Below the pieces are notes generated by a model. The model was not told the DNA's origin, searched no databases, and saw nothing but the letters and a program-made list of their open reading frames with translations. This document shows positions 11,230 through 21,700 of a DNA stretch of 64,000 nucleotides, piece after piece; within the stretch, counting starts at the first letter, position 1; each line of letters starts with the position of its first letter. Source of the DNA: Mesotaenium endlicherianum. Lineage: Eukaryota; Streptophyta; Zygnematophyceae; Zygnematales; Mesotaeniaceae. The position numbers and the translations under genes are program-made. The stretch is from positions 224,964 through 288,963 of the forward strand of contig WELA01006993.1 of NCBI GenBank assembly GCA_009602735.1, read 5' to 3'.

Positions 11230-11948
11230 GATCAGTGTTGGTCTAAGAATCCAAATTTGAAGCCTCCTTGGGCAAACATTGCCACAAAAGAGGCAGATAA
11301 GCGTAAAAAGAAAGGAAAAGATAATGTAGGCGGAAGGGTAACCAGATATATGAGGCTATGTGTGTTGAGATCGCTAAGCTTAAAGCTCAATTTGCAAAGC
11401 CAAACACGACAAATGCCTATTGTGATACAGATGTCGCAAAAATAAACCGTCTGCAAAAGCGAGATACTGGCACCTGAGAAAGTTACTGCTGTGGTTGCCA
11501 GCGAACGAGAAGATTACGACCGTCTGGTGCCCAGAATTGCTAGAAAGCTTCCTGAGGCCTGTCGAATTACCTTCAATGAAAATGAAATTGCTAAGTTACG
11601 CCAAGCCAGGCCAGGACTACGTAAGACATTAAACTATTCTGCGGAGAAGTTGAAGGCTCTGGTGGAAAATCTGACTCAACATGCTTTACTAATCTCGCTT
11701 GTAGATCTCCATATCACTTCTCCTTTTACGGTTGAAGAAGCCAAGAGACAGCTGGAAATAGCTGAGGAGGGTGCAAATAGCGTCTCAATGCCAACAAATT
11801 TTAGCACTGTAATGGTGCAGCAAAATAAGGATGGTGCCATGGAGTTCAACAACTAGACCGTCCCAAACAACTCGCTGGATACGAGTGTGCAGCCGGTCAT
11901 CCTGGGAACAAGGGCCATCAAAGCTCTGGGGATTGACCGCAAGGGATC
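11230..11948 (+). pseudogene. Possible gag-protease fragment of another retroelement (fossil)
   Basis: The plus strand shows coding-like sequence: a basic Lys-rich piece near 11257-11330, then a hydrophilic helical segment (11491-11856) with motifs FNENEIAKLRQARPG and SAEKLKALVENLTQHA, and after it VQPVILGTRAIKALGI. The last resembles the end of a retropepsin-like domain (ILG...ALGI). The fragment ends where LTR-A copy 2 begins at 11949. The assignment is tentative; it could also be a piece of an unrecognised host gene. Confidence 0.35.
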
Positions 11949-11979
11949 TGAAATGAATCAACTGACCAAAAGGCAATTA

Positions 11980-12687
11980 TGAAAGGGGGAAGGGTGCGGG
12001 GAGTGCACCCACACACTCACGCACCCTCACCCGCGAGTGGAAGCGTGAACGAGGACCTTTCCTAGTTGCATACACAAGGTGGAGTGGCCTGGTGGTATGC
12101 CACCCTTGTAAGAGTTAGAGGGCTACATGAGAGAGGAGTGGAAAAGAACTCACTTTATTAAGAAAAGTCGTGTACAAGATACGAAGGTTAGACTAGAATA
12201 AGCCCCCTCTACTTCCTTGTGCTTCCCATTTATCCTTTAACTCTAAGCGTCCTCTCTAGCAAGGTACCTCCAGAACCTTTACCTATGGCTCCTTCCATGT
12301 ACTTGACCTTGCCTAGTTGGACAAGCTAGCACACTCACACGCACACAATCACACTCTAGAATATTCTACTACACAATCCACTAACTCCTCACGGAGTTTC
12401 TAGAAATTCCACGATCACTTTGGCACTCTACGTAATTGTACGTACTTTCTGGAACCCTCATGTTTCAATGTCCTACTTCCTGGACTCCAACCAAAATTTT
12501 CGTCACTGGACCTGTCCTTGTCACTAAATAGAATCTGTGACATTAAAAACTCACTAAAAACTTCCAAAATTCATAACTATCTCAATACTTGTCCAAATGA
12601 CGTGAAATAAAGGCCAAAGTTCTTCTAAAATCACTCTATGCACATAAAATACTAGAAAGAAACAAACTACACTTTCATAACCTTACA
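11980..12687 (-). mobile_element. Family-2 solo LTR with 5-bp target duplication
   Basis: The 708-bp element begins TGAAAGGGGG and ends CCTTACA on the plus strand, and is flanked on both sides by AATTA. On the minus strand it shows an AATAAAGTGAG polyadenylation-type motif. Its ends and internal motifs (an AAGTATTGAGA-AGTTATG block) match the 5' LTR of element C. No internal region is present, as expected after LTR-LTR recombination. Confidence 0.85.
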
Positions 12688-13084
12688 AATTAACAATCAA
12701 TAATAGCTCTTCGTATCAGCAAGTAATCTTATGGTATTTTTTGGTTAACTTAATAATTAGCAGAAGACCACACAGCTAGTGTGGGAAACATTCATAAGTC
12801 AAACGCAAGTAACGAGCATCCATCATGCGATTAGTGAACTCATACATAAGCAAGATAGTAAGCAATTCGTGTAACGACTTTCAGCCTTGGACTCAGATGT
12901 TCTCTCAGTATGCTGTACAGAGAGAGTTGGCCTCGTTTCTAAATGCCGAAATCGAGGGCATAACCTAACCTATGTACATGGAATGAGCTTACTGTTCAAC
13001 GGCAAGTGCAATGGCACCGCCTACCCGGAATTTAACCACGTTGGTAGGATGTTGATTAACCAAATTCATAGCCATCTCCCATCC

Positions 13085-13322
13085 TTAGTTATGAAATTCG
13101 GATACGCCGCACACATGTGTGCAGATTCGCCGCGCGTACAAAACGTGAGAGTCAAACATGTAAGTTGGAATACGCCGAGTGACGGTGCTATAAATTGACT
13201 ATAAATCAAAAATAAATCAAAAATATATGGTCATAGGCATATTACGAAGTATCACGATACAGACTATTCCAATTCGTACAATGCGGCCAAAAGAGGCTGT
13301 ACGGACGTATTTTAAAACTAGG
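13085..13322. mobile_element. 238-bp MITE-like insertion with 9-bp target duplication
   Basis: CTCCCATCC occurs at 13076-13084 and again at 13323-13331, while LTR-A normally has it once. The insert begins TTAGTTATGAAATTCGG and ends, as reverse complement, CCTAGTTTTAAAATACG, giving an imperfect terminal inverted repeat. It has no coding capacity. The 9-bp duplication suits a MULE-type non-autonomous DNA transposon. Confidence 0.65.
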
Positions 13323-14097
13323 CTCCCATCCAGAATCGCCATCCACCCAAGGTGTCGTCTGGCCACTCGTGTAGCATATCACACTTAGATGCATAACTAG
13401 GCAGTACAATGATACCGAGTACGGCACTCAGCTGTCTGTCAAAGTGAAACGAATTGACTTACCAATAGGCGATTAAACAATCAATAAGAAATCTTTATAT
13501 CAACAAGTAATCTATATGGTATTTTATGGTTACTTAGTAATCAGCAAAAGACTCCACAATTAGTGTTACAATACTCACGCGTCAATGCTAGTACACAAGC
13601 ATCAATCATGCAATCAGTAAACTCATACATAAGCAAGGTTCGAAGACAATTTGCATCAATGGCTTCTGGCCTTGGATTCAGATATTGAAATGAATCTTGC
13701 TTATTCAAGATACATTTAAATGTATACAATCAGAGATAGGTGGAAGCATGTAAAATCAGGGAGCGATCTTTGCCCGATAATGAATTTTGTTTACTCATCA
13801 ATACCCCTTGACTCACCTATCGTAGTGTGCCATAGTTGCACACTAACTCAAGGTACAAGAGAGAGGCGAACTTCAGGACTAGAGCCTCTCCTTTAGAAAC
13901 TCTTGGCCTCTTGCCTACCATGCAGGCATACAAGCATGTATAAGCACATACACAATATCAGAGGACTGAATAGCAAAGGCGCTCTCATTAGATGACCATA
14001 CTGTAGCTAAAACACATCCTATTGACTTAGGTGCAAAACCATGGAATCCGCCCGCTATGTGACCCCGAGACGTCAGAAGCCATAACTCTGTCAATAC

Positions 14098-14115
14098 CAG
14101 GGTTACGCCGTACGC
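14098..14115 (+). repeat. Left terminal inverted repeat of the hAT
   Basis: CAGGGTTACGCCGTACGC, with the CAGGG start typical of hAT ends. It is preceded directly by GTCAATAC and followed by subterminal TACGC motifs at about 14117-14200. Confidence 0.95.
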
Positions 14116-14394
14116 TTGTACGCTTAGTTTGACTAATACGCTAGTTCACTTAGTACGGTGTTCAACAAAAAGGACTAGTTCGCTTAGTACGCCAAGTCAC
14201 GACGGCGTTGACGTCAATTAGCTACAACGTCGACGTCTGATGTCGGTCGCACGTGTAGAAATACCCCGTCGTATCAGACTTATGTTTTTGTTCAAAAAAT
14301 GGCGGTTTTTTTTTCTGTGCGCTTTACGAATTTGTAACCGCCCGATTTGAAACGAAGATTAGCGAAAACTTTATCAAACTAACTCCATCAGAGC

Positions 14395-14630
14395 GTCGTC
14401 ACTGGTCGGGTTTGAACTCTCGCCACCAGGTGCAGAGTTTAGAGCTAACCAATGTGCCATGCACGATTCTACGTCAGGATGATCTTTGTTGCATAATAGT
14501 TAACATCCACTGTTCATCGAAAAAAAGAGAAAGAATCTTGGTACGCCTCACGGATCAGGCGCAACCCATCGGATTTGATCCCCCGTCACCGTATGCAGGG
14601 AGCGATGCTTTACCACGCTGCCACGCGCTG
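14395..14630 (-). other. Two tRNA-like (pol III A/B box) segments
   Basis: On the minus strand, 14625-14555 contains GCGTGGTAAAGCATCGC (A-box-like) and then GGGGATCAAATCC (B-box-like). 14475-14395 contains ATTGGTTAGCTCT and then GAGTTCAAACCC. Neither folds into a clean cloverleaf by eye, so these are better seen as decayed tRNA genes or SINE heads than as working tRNAs. Confidence 0.3.
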
Positions 14631-14715
14631 AATATTGTGTATGCTGTGCTTCGTTTGATATAAAATAATTCATTTTCCATGAATAATGTCGACGGCATTT
14701 GTCATTCCAATTCTG

Positions 14716-15715
14716 GGAGGGCCGCTTAGCAGAGCTATATTTTGTAATTCCTAACTAATTTATCAGTTGAATAAGAACAGTTAGGAGTATCATTACTACT
14801 TCATTGAGTGTGCGGGGCGGAGAACGACCACGGGCGGAGCAGAAGATAGAATGCGGAGCAGACGATTGCGGAGCAGAAGATACAAGAGTATGCTGATAGT
14901 TAACAGGAGCATCGAGTAGAGTAAGCTTGAAGGAAGAGGTGCATACATGATTCAAACTCTTAACAAGCATGTGTAAGAAATAAGAACTTCTTATATATGC
15001 CACATTCAAGAGTGACTTAAATTTGACTTATCGACAAAACGTCTAAACACTAGGAGGGCTGCTTAGCAGAGCATGTTTTCTGTACTTTCTAACTATTTTA
15101 TCAGTTCAATAAGAAGGCTTAGTAGTATTATTGCTTCTTAATGGAGTATAATAAGCTTCAATGAAAAAGTGTGAAGAAGATTTAAACTCTTAAGAAGCAT
15201 GTATAACCACCAACAAGTACCTATAAATGCTACATTTAAGAATGATTGACTTATTCACAAAAAGTCTAACACAAGGAGGGCCGCTTAGCAGAGCATATTT
15301 TTGTACTTTGTAACTATTTTATTGGTTCAATAAGGAGGCTTAGAAGTATCATTGCTTCTTAATGGAACACAATAAGCTTTAATGAAGAAGTATAAAGACG
15401 ATTCAAACTCTTAACAAGCATGTATAAAAACCAAGAAGTACCTATATATGCTACTTTCAAGAGTGAGTGAAATTTGACTTAAAGAAAAGTCCAACTCTGA
15501 GAGAGCTGCTAGGCAGAGCATTGTTTTTGTACTTCCTATCTTATTTATTAGTAAAAGAAGAAAGCTTAGGAATATCATTGCATTTTAATCGGGTATAATA
15601 AGCTTTAATGAAGAAGTGTGAAAAAAATGCAAACTTTTAACAAGCATGTATAAGATCTAAGAAGTACTTATCATTGCCAAATTTAATACTGAGCGAAGTG
15701 TGACTTAGCCAAAAA
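14716..15715. repeat. Four-copy tandem repeat of about 223 bp
   Basis: Copies begin at GGAGGGCCGCTTAGCAGAGC-like motifs at 14716, 15053, 15275 and 15499. Spacing of the last three is 222-224 bp; the first copy carries about 110 extra bases with a small GCGGAGCAGA repeat. Each unit ends with a CAAGCATGTATAA...TACATTTAAGA block. The array lies just downstream of the transposase stop, between the gene and the left terminal repeat. Confidence 0.85.
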
Positions 15716-15770
15716 AATGACTGAGAATACATGCTACCTCTACTACATACAAGTTAGCTTACAGATACAT

Positions 15771-17610
15771 CTAGTAACCAATCGCTCTAGGCCTCTTTCT
15801 TCCTGGAGCTAAAACACTAGGTCGCTCCTCCACCTCCTCTTCCTCTACCTCCTCTTCCTCTACCTCTATCTCCTGTTCCTCACTCAACGAGGCATGCATG
15901 GCAAGATTGAGACCCTCCTCTTCAGGTGTCTCCAAGAACTCCGCTTCTTCAACCCATGGAGTTGCGCCAACACTTGGTCCAAGGAAGTCCAAACTCTTCT
16001 CCTGAAGTCTCAACATAGAATGCACGTACACTAACTTCTTTGCTCTAGTAGGGAGCAGCCTATTGCGAATCGGACTATGAACAAACCCGTACTCAGACCA
16101 ATTTCTCTCACATGCAGCTGCTGAACCAGGTTGTGACAATATTCTCATAGCAAGAAGCTGAAGGTTAGGACAATGACTTCCGTACGTTTCCCACCACTTG
16201 TGAGCAGGCATCATAGTCTTATTAACCTTGCAAACATCATCGCCAAAAATGTCACCGCTCTGCCGGTAGAGTGCTAACTCTCGATCCACCAACGCTCGGT
16301 CCCTCCGACAAGGGTATTCCGCACGTTGGACCAATCGGTTAGTAGACACTTCTCAACCGCCCAAGACTCATGGTCTTGGAACTGGGGGTCCAGATAGTAG
16401 CCTGTAGCCAAACAAAGTCAAGAAGCACACTCAGTATATGTGAACGCAATGCACATCACAAAAAAGAGAGCAATAACAATAACAAGCACAATAATAATAA
16501 CAATGATCAACTCACAATAATAAGCATGCAAGAGAACAGCAGCCGCCGAGCAAGAAAGGTGAGCAACATCAAAATAGACTTTTACCCGCAGAATGTAGGG
16601 GGCTGTGAAGTTGGTCCCAGCGAGCCCTCACGTCCTTCTTAACTTGGGTTCTTTCAACAACAGGTCCAAAATGTGAGCAGCACAAGGCGTCCAATATATG
16701 TGCGGGTGCTTCTTGCAAACCACATTACAACCGATGTAGTCACCCGTTTTCCTTTCACCCTCAGTGTTGAGAGCATCCATGAACATTTCAGTGTCTCCCA
16801 CAACTATAAGCACGTTAAGAAGAGGGTGCCCGCATGGATCTGTCCACCCATCTGCTACAATGCTACAACCTGTCTGCGGGAGTCCCTTCTTTTGTTTATT
16901 CTCCCAAGCCTCTATCTTCAGCACCTCTTCATCTAGTAAGGTACTTCCGAGAGGCTTATCCTTCATCGGGACATACACAACACCCGTTTCTTGGGTGTAC
17001 TTACTAACAGCAACCAACATGGCCCTAAAGAACTCACTACGAGCAACATTGAATGATGAACCAGTACCATAGAAGAAGCGAGCGACAGTCTCATGGACAA
17101 CATCAGCATTCATCTTCTGGAACATTTCACTTATAAAGGTCTGACTTGACTCCCTGCGTGAGGGGGACCCTCCAGCACTTGCACATGCTGAGCCACTAGC
17201 GTCAAAACCCCATTCATGCACGCGCTTTTGTGCAGCTTGCATGGCACTCTTCCTACGTCGCTTTCCCAACAGAGAACTAGCTCTACCGTCGCTACGGCTA
17301 ATCATGAGATCTACAACGTTGTCAGGAACCTCGTCACACTGACTAACATCCTTACAGCCTCCCGTGAAATGGCCACGAATCCGCGTGACTCCACCAGTAA
17401 ACTCCCTAGGGCAATAAATGCACTTCACCTTCGGATATGAATTCTTGGACTTTGCTTCCGCAACGATGGTCACATGGCCCCACTCTGGACCAGACCTTGC
17501 AGCAACTGTCTTAGGGGGAAGACGAGCGCTTAAAGCTCCGGTGGACGTCCTCATTCCAGCAAGCGTTGCTCCAAACGAGGTGCATGGTTGAGACATGATG
17601 AAGGTGAAAC
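15771..17610 (-). pseudogene. hAT transposase with BED finger and DUF659, internally deleted
   Basis: The enzyme would bind the hAT ends and cut them. Reading starts best at ATG 17596 (MSQPCTSFGATL), 14 bases after a splice-acceptor-like TTATTGCAG. Domains in order are a BED-type zinc finger (KVKCIYC, then GHFTGGC), a basic KRRRK stretch, a DUF659 region with the catalytic-Asp motif VADGWTD, and the hAT Cys-His motif TPCAAHILDL. The C-terminal dimerisation region (16349-15771) has KWWETYGSHCPNLQLLA and the Glu-containing ACERNWSEYGFVHS. The middle of the catalytic core, about 200 residues including the second Asp region, is missing: TPCAAHILDLLLKE joins out of frame to KKDVRARWDQLHSPLHSAG. 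An intron of 184 bp follows (16585-16402; GTAAAAG...GGCTACAG), with GYYLDPQFQDHESW beyond. One further frame change lies near 16300-16350. An acidic Glu/Val tail ends the protein. The gene cannot make a working enzyme. Confidence 0.85.
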
Positions 17611-17689
17611 CTGCAATAATGAAGCACAACAACCAATGAGAGACAAAATAAGATGTCATTCAAACAACCCCCAAAAAGCCAATAATTGC

Positions 17690-18535
17690 CAGGCAGCCCG
17701 CCCCAACTACAACCCTAAAACAGCAAGCAAGGGGCTGGTAGCCAGCCCCGACAGGAGCAGCCAGCCCCGAGCCTGGAAGCCAGCCCCCCTAAAATTAAGC
17801 AAGGGGCACGACAGCAGCCAGCCCCAACTAAAATCCTAAACCAGCAAGGGGCTAGCAGCCTGCCCCGACTAAAGCCCTAAAATAGCAAGCAGGCAACCAA
17901 GATAGGGGCTGGCAGCCAGCCCCAACATGGGCAAGCTCAAGGCTGGCAGCTAGCCCCACAAAACCAAGATACGGGCTGGCAGCTAGCCCCGACTGAAGCA
18001 AGCAAGGAGCTGGCAGCCAGCCCCACAAACGCATGCAGGGGACTGGCAGCCAGCCCCCACAAAAGCAAGCGGGGGGCTGTCAGCCAGCCCCGACAAACGC
18101 AAAAGAGGGATTGGCAACCAACCCCAACTAAAACCTCAAAATATTAAGTAAGGGGCTGGCAGCCAGCCCCACAAAAGCAAGCAAGGCGCTGGCAGCCAGC
18201 CCCACAAAAGCATGAAGGGGGCTAGCAGCCAGCCCCAACAAAAGCAAGCAGGGCGCTGGCAGCCAGCCCCACAAAAGCAAGTAGGGGGCTGGCAGCCAGC
18301 CTCGACAAAAGCAAGCTCGGGGCTGGCAGCCAGCTCCACAAAACAAAGCAAGGGGCTGGCAGTTAGCCCCGAATGAACCAAGCAAGGCGCTGGCAGCCAG
18401 CCCCCACGTCACCAAGCAAGGGGCTCGCAGCCCGCCCCGAATAAAATCCTAAAACAGCAAGCAAGCGGCCGGCAGCCAGCCTCGACAAACGCAAGCTCGA
18501 GCCTCGCAACCAACCCCGACAAAGCAAACAAGGGG
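17690..18535. repeat. Palindromic satellite, left block
   Basis: About 25 monomers of 33-34 bp, each with the core GGGGCTGGCAGCCAGCCCC or close variants, separated by A-rich linkers such as ACAAAAGCAAGCAG. Units here are more diverged than in the main block. The block starts about 80 bases upstream of the transposase acceptor site. Confidence 0.9.
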
Positions 18536-18772
18536 CACGGGAGAGAGCGGGAAAGAGAAAGGAGTGGGGGTCAAGGCACCTGTCCACGTGTCAAGGTCGC
18601 TCACGCGTCGATAGGCACGCGCATCGATAGGCACAAGGGGGTCAACTCACTCCTCTTTGTCTTGCCCTACTTCATGCAAGGCACAAAAAAAGTAGACAAT
18701 GTTGTAAGATGATGAAACAGACTGCTAACCCGAATCAATAGGAAACAAATACGCAAGCAAGCCGACAAAAAC
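18536..18772. repeat. Unique segment between satellite blocks, repeated at 29429-29570
   Basis: It contains CACGCGTCGATAGGCACGCG, then GGGGGTCAACTCACTCCTC and TTTGTCTTGCC. A diverged copy after the main block has GCACGTCGATAGGCGC, GGGTTCAACTTTGTGCTC and TTTGTGTAGGCC in the same order. So satellite plus flank was duplicated as a unit, or the main block was inserted between two halves. Confidence 0.65.
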
Positions 18773-21700
18773 AAGCAAGGGGCTGGCAGCCCGGCCCGAC
18801 TAAAACCCCAAAACACCAAGCAAGCGGCTGCCAGCCCGCCCCGACTACAACCTCAAAACACCAAGCAAGGGGTTGGCAACCAGCCCCGACAAACGCAAGA
18901 GAGGGACTGGCAGCCAGCCCCAACTAAAACCTTGAAATAGCAAGTAAGGGGCTGGCAGTTAGCCCCACAAAAGCAAGCAGAGGGCTGGCAGCCCGCCCCA
19001 AAAAAGCAAACAGGGGATTGGCAGCCAGCCCCGACAAACGCAAGAGAGGGACTGGCAGCCAGCCCTGACAAATGCAAGAGAGGGACTGACAAGTAACCCC
19101 AACTAAAATCTTAAATTAGCAAGTAAGGGGCTGGCAGCCAGCCCCACAAAAGCAAGCAAGGGGCTGGAAATCAGCCCCGAAAAAGCAAGCAGGCGACTGG
19201 CAGCCAGCCCCGACAAACGCAAGAGAGTGACTGGCAGCCAACCTTGACAAACGCAAGAGAGGGACTAGCAGCCAGTCCCAACTAAAACCTTAAAATAGCA
19301 AGTAAGGGGCTGGTAGCCAACCCCACAAAAGCAAGCAGGGGCTGGCAGCCAGCCCCGACATAAGCAAGCTCAGGGCTAGCAGCCAGCCCCACAGAGGCAA
19401 GTAAGGGGCTGGCAGCCAGTCCCGACAAACACAAGAGAGGGACTGACAGCCAGCCCCAACAAAGGAAAGAGAGGGACTGGCAGCCAGCCCCAACTAAAAC
19501 ATTAAATTAGCAGATAAGGAGCTGGCAGCTAGCCCCACAAAAGCAAGCAGGGGGCTGGCAGCCAGGCCCGACAAAAGCAAGCTCAGGGCTAGCAGCCAGC
19601 CCCACAAAAGCAAGTAGGGGGCTGGCAGCCAGCCCCACAAAAGCAAGCAGGGGGTTGGCAACCAGACCCGAAAAAGCAAGCAGGTGACTGGCAGCCAGCC
19701 CCATCGAACGCAAGAGAGGGACTGGCAACCAACCCCGACAAACGCAAGAGAGGGACTAGCAGCCAGTCCCAACTTAAACCTTAAAATAGCTAGTAAGGGG
19801 CTGGTAGCCAGCCCCACAAAAGCAAGCAGGGGCTGGCAGCCAGCCCCGACAAAAGCAAGCTCAAGGCTAGCAGCCAGCCCCACAGAGGCAAGTAAGGGGC
19901 TGGCAGCCAGTCCCGACAAACGCAAGAGAGGGACTGACAGCCAGCCCCGACAAAGGCAAGAGAGGGACTGTCAGCCAGCCCCAACTAGAACCTTAAATTA
20001 GCAAGTAAGGGGTTGGCAGCCAGCCCCACAAAAGCAAGCAGGGGGCTGGCAGCCAACCCCGACAAAAGCAAGTAGGGGGCTGGCAGCCAGCCCCACAAAA
20101 GCAAGCAAGGGGCTGGCAACCAGCCCCGAAAAAGCAAGCAGGGTACTGGCAGCCAGCCCCGACAAACGCAAGAGAGGGACTAGCAGCCAGTCCCAACTAA
20201 AACCTTAAAATAGCAAGTAAGGGGCTGGTAGCCAGCCCCACAAAAGCAAGCAGGGGCTGGCAGCCAGCCCCGACAAAAGCAAGCATAGGACTAGCAGCCA
20301 GCCCCACAATAGAAAGTAGGGGGCTGGCAGCCAGTCCCGACAAACGCAAAGAGGGATTGACAGCCAGCCCCGACAAAGGCAAGAGAGGGACTGGCAGCCA
20401 GCCCCAACTAAAACCTTAAAGTAGCAAGTAAGGGGCTGGCAGCCAGCCCCACAAAAGCAAGCAGGGGGCTGGCAACCAGACCCGACAAAAGCAAGCTCAG
20501 GGCTAGCAGCCAGCCCCACAAAAGCAAGCAGGGGGTTGGCAACCAGACCCGAAAAAGCAAGCAGGGGACTGGCTGCCAGCCCCGACAAACGCAAGAGAGG
20601 GACTAGCAACCAACCCCCACAAACGCAAGAGAGGGACTAGCAGCCAGTCCCAACTAATACCTTAAAATAGCAAGTAAGGGGCTGGTAGCCAGCCTCACAA
20701 AAGCAAGCAGGGGCTAACAACCAGCCCCGACAAAAGCAAGCTCAAGGCTAGCAGCCAGCCCCACAGAGGCAAGTAAGGGGCTGGCAGCCAGTCCCGACAA
20801 ACGCAAGAGAGGGATTGACAGCCAGCCTCGACAAAGGCAAGAGAGGGACTAGAAGCCAGCCCCAACTAAAACCTTAAATTAGCAAGTAAGGGGCTGGCAG
20901 CCAGCCCCACAAAAGCAAGTACGGGGCTGGCAGCCAGTCCCGACAAAAGCAAGCTCAGGGCTAGCAGCCAGCCCCACAAAAGCAAGTAGGGGGCTGGCAG
21001 CCAGCCCCACAAAAGCAAGCAGGNAGGGGCTGGAAATCAGCCCCGAAAAAGCAAGCAGGCGACTGGCTGCCAGCCCCGACAAACGCAAGAGAGGGACTGG
21101 CAGCCAACCTTGACAAACGCAAGAGAGGCACTAGCAGCCAGTCCCAACTAAAACCTTAAAATAGCAAGTAAGGGGCTGGTAGCCAGCCCCACAAAAGCAA
21201 GCAGGGGCTGGCAGCCAGCCCCGACATAAGCAAGCTCAGGGCTAGCAGCCAGCCCCACAGAGGCAAGTAAGGGGCTGGCAGCCAGTCCCGACAAACGCAA
21301 GAGAGGGACTGACAGCCAGCCCCGACAAAGGCAAGAGAGGGACTGGCAGCCAGCCCCAACTAAAACCTTAAAGGAGCAAGTAAGCGGCTGGCAGCCAGCC
21401 CCACAAAAGCAAGCAGGGGGCTGGCAGCCAACCCCGACAAAAGCAAGTAGGGGGCTGGCAGCCAGCCCCACAAAAGCAAGCAAGGGGCTGGCAACCAGCC
21501 CCGAAAAAGCAAGCAGGGGACTGGCAGCCAGCCCCGACAAACGCAAGAGACGGACTAGCAGCCAGTCCCAACTAAAACCTTAAAATAGCTAGTAAGGGGC
21601 TGGTAGCCAGCCCCACAAAAGCAAGCAGGGGCTGGCAGCCAGCCCCGACAAAAGCAAGCTCAAGGCTAGCAGCGAGCCCCACAGAGGCAAGTAAGGGGCT

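Larger units (their letters stand above)
11949..13444 (-). repeat. LTR-A copy 2, carrying a solo LTR and a MITE
   Basis: The copy starts TGAAATGAATCAACTGACC. Its body is split by a family-2 solo LTR (11980-12687, target duplication AATTA) and by a 238-bp MITE-like insertion (13085-13322). LTR-A sequence continues on each side without loss. It stops at 13444 in the middle of the LTR-A consensus, where LTR-A copy 3 begins. By comparison with elements A and B the coding orientation is minus. Confidence 0.8.
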
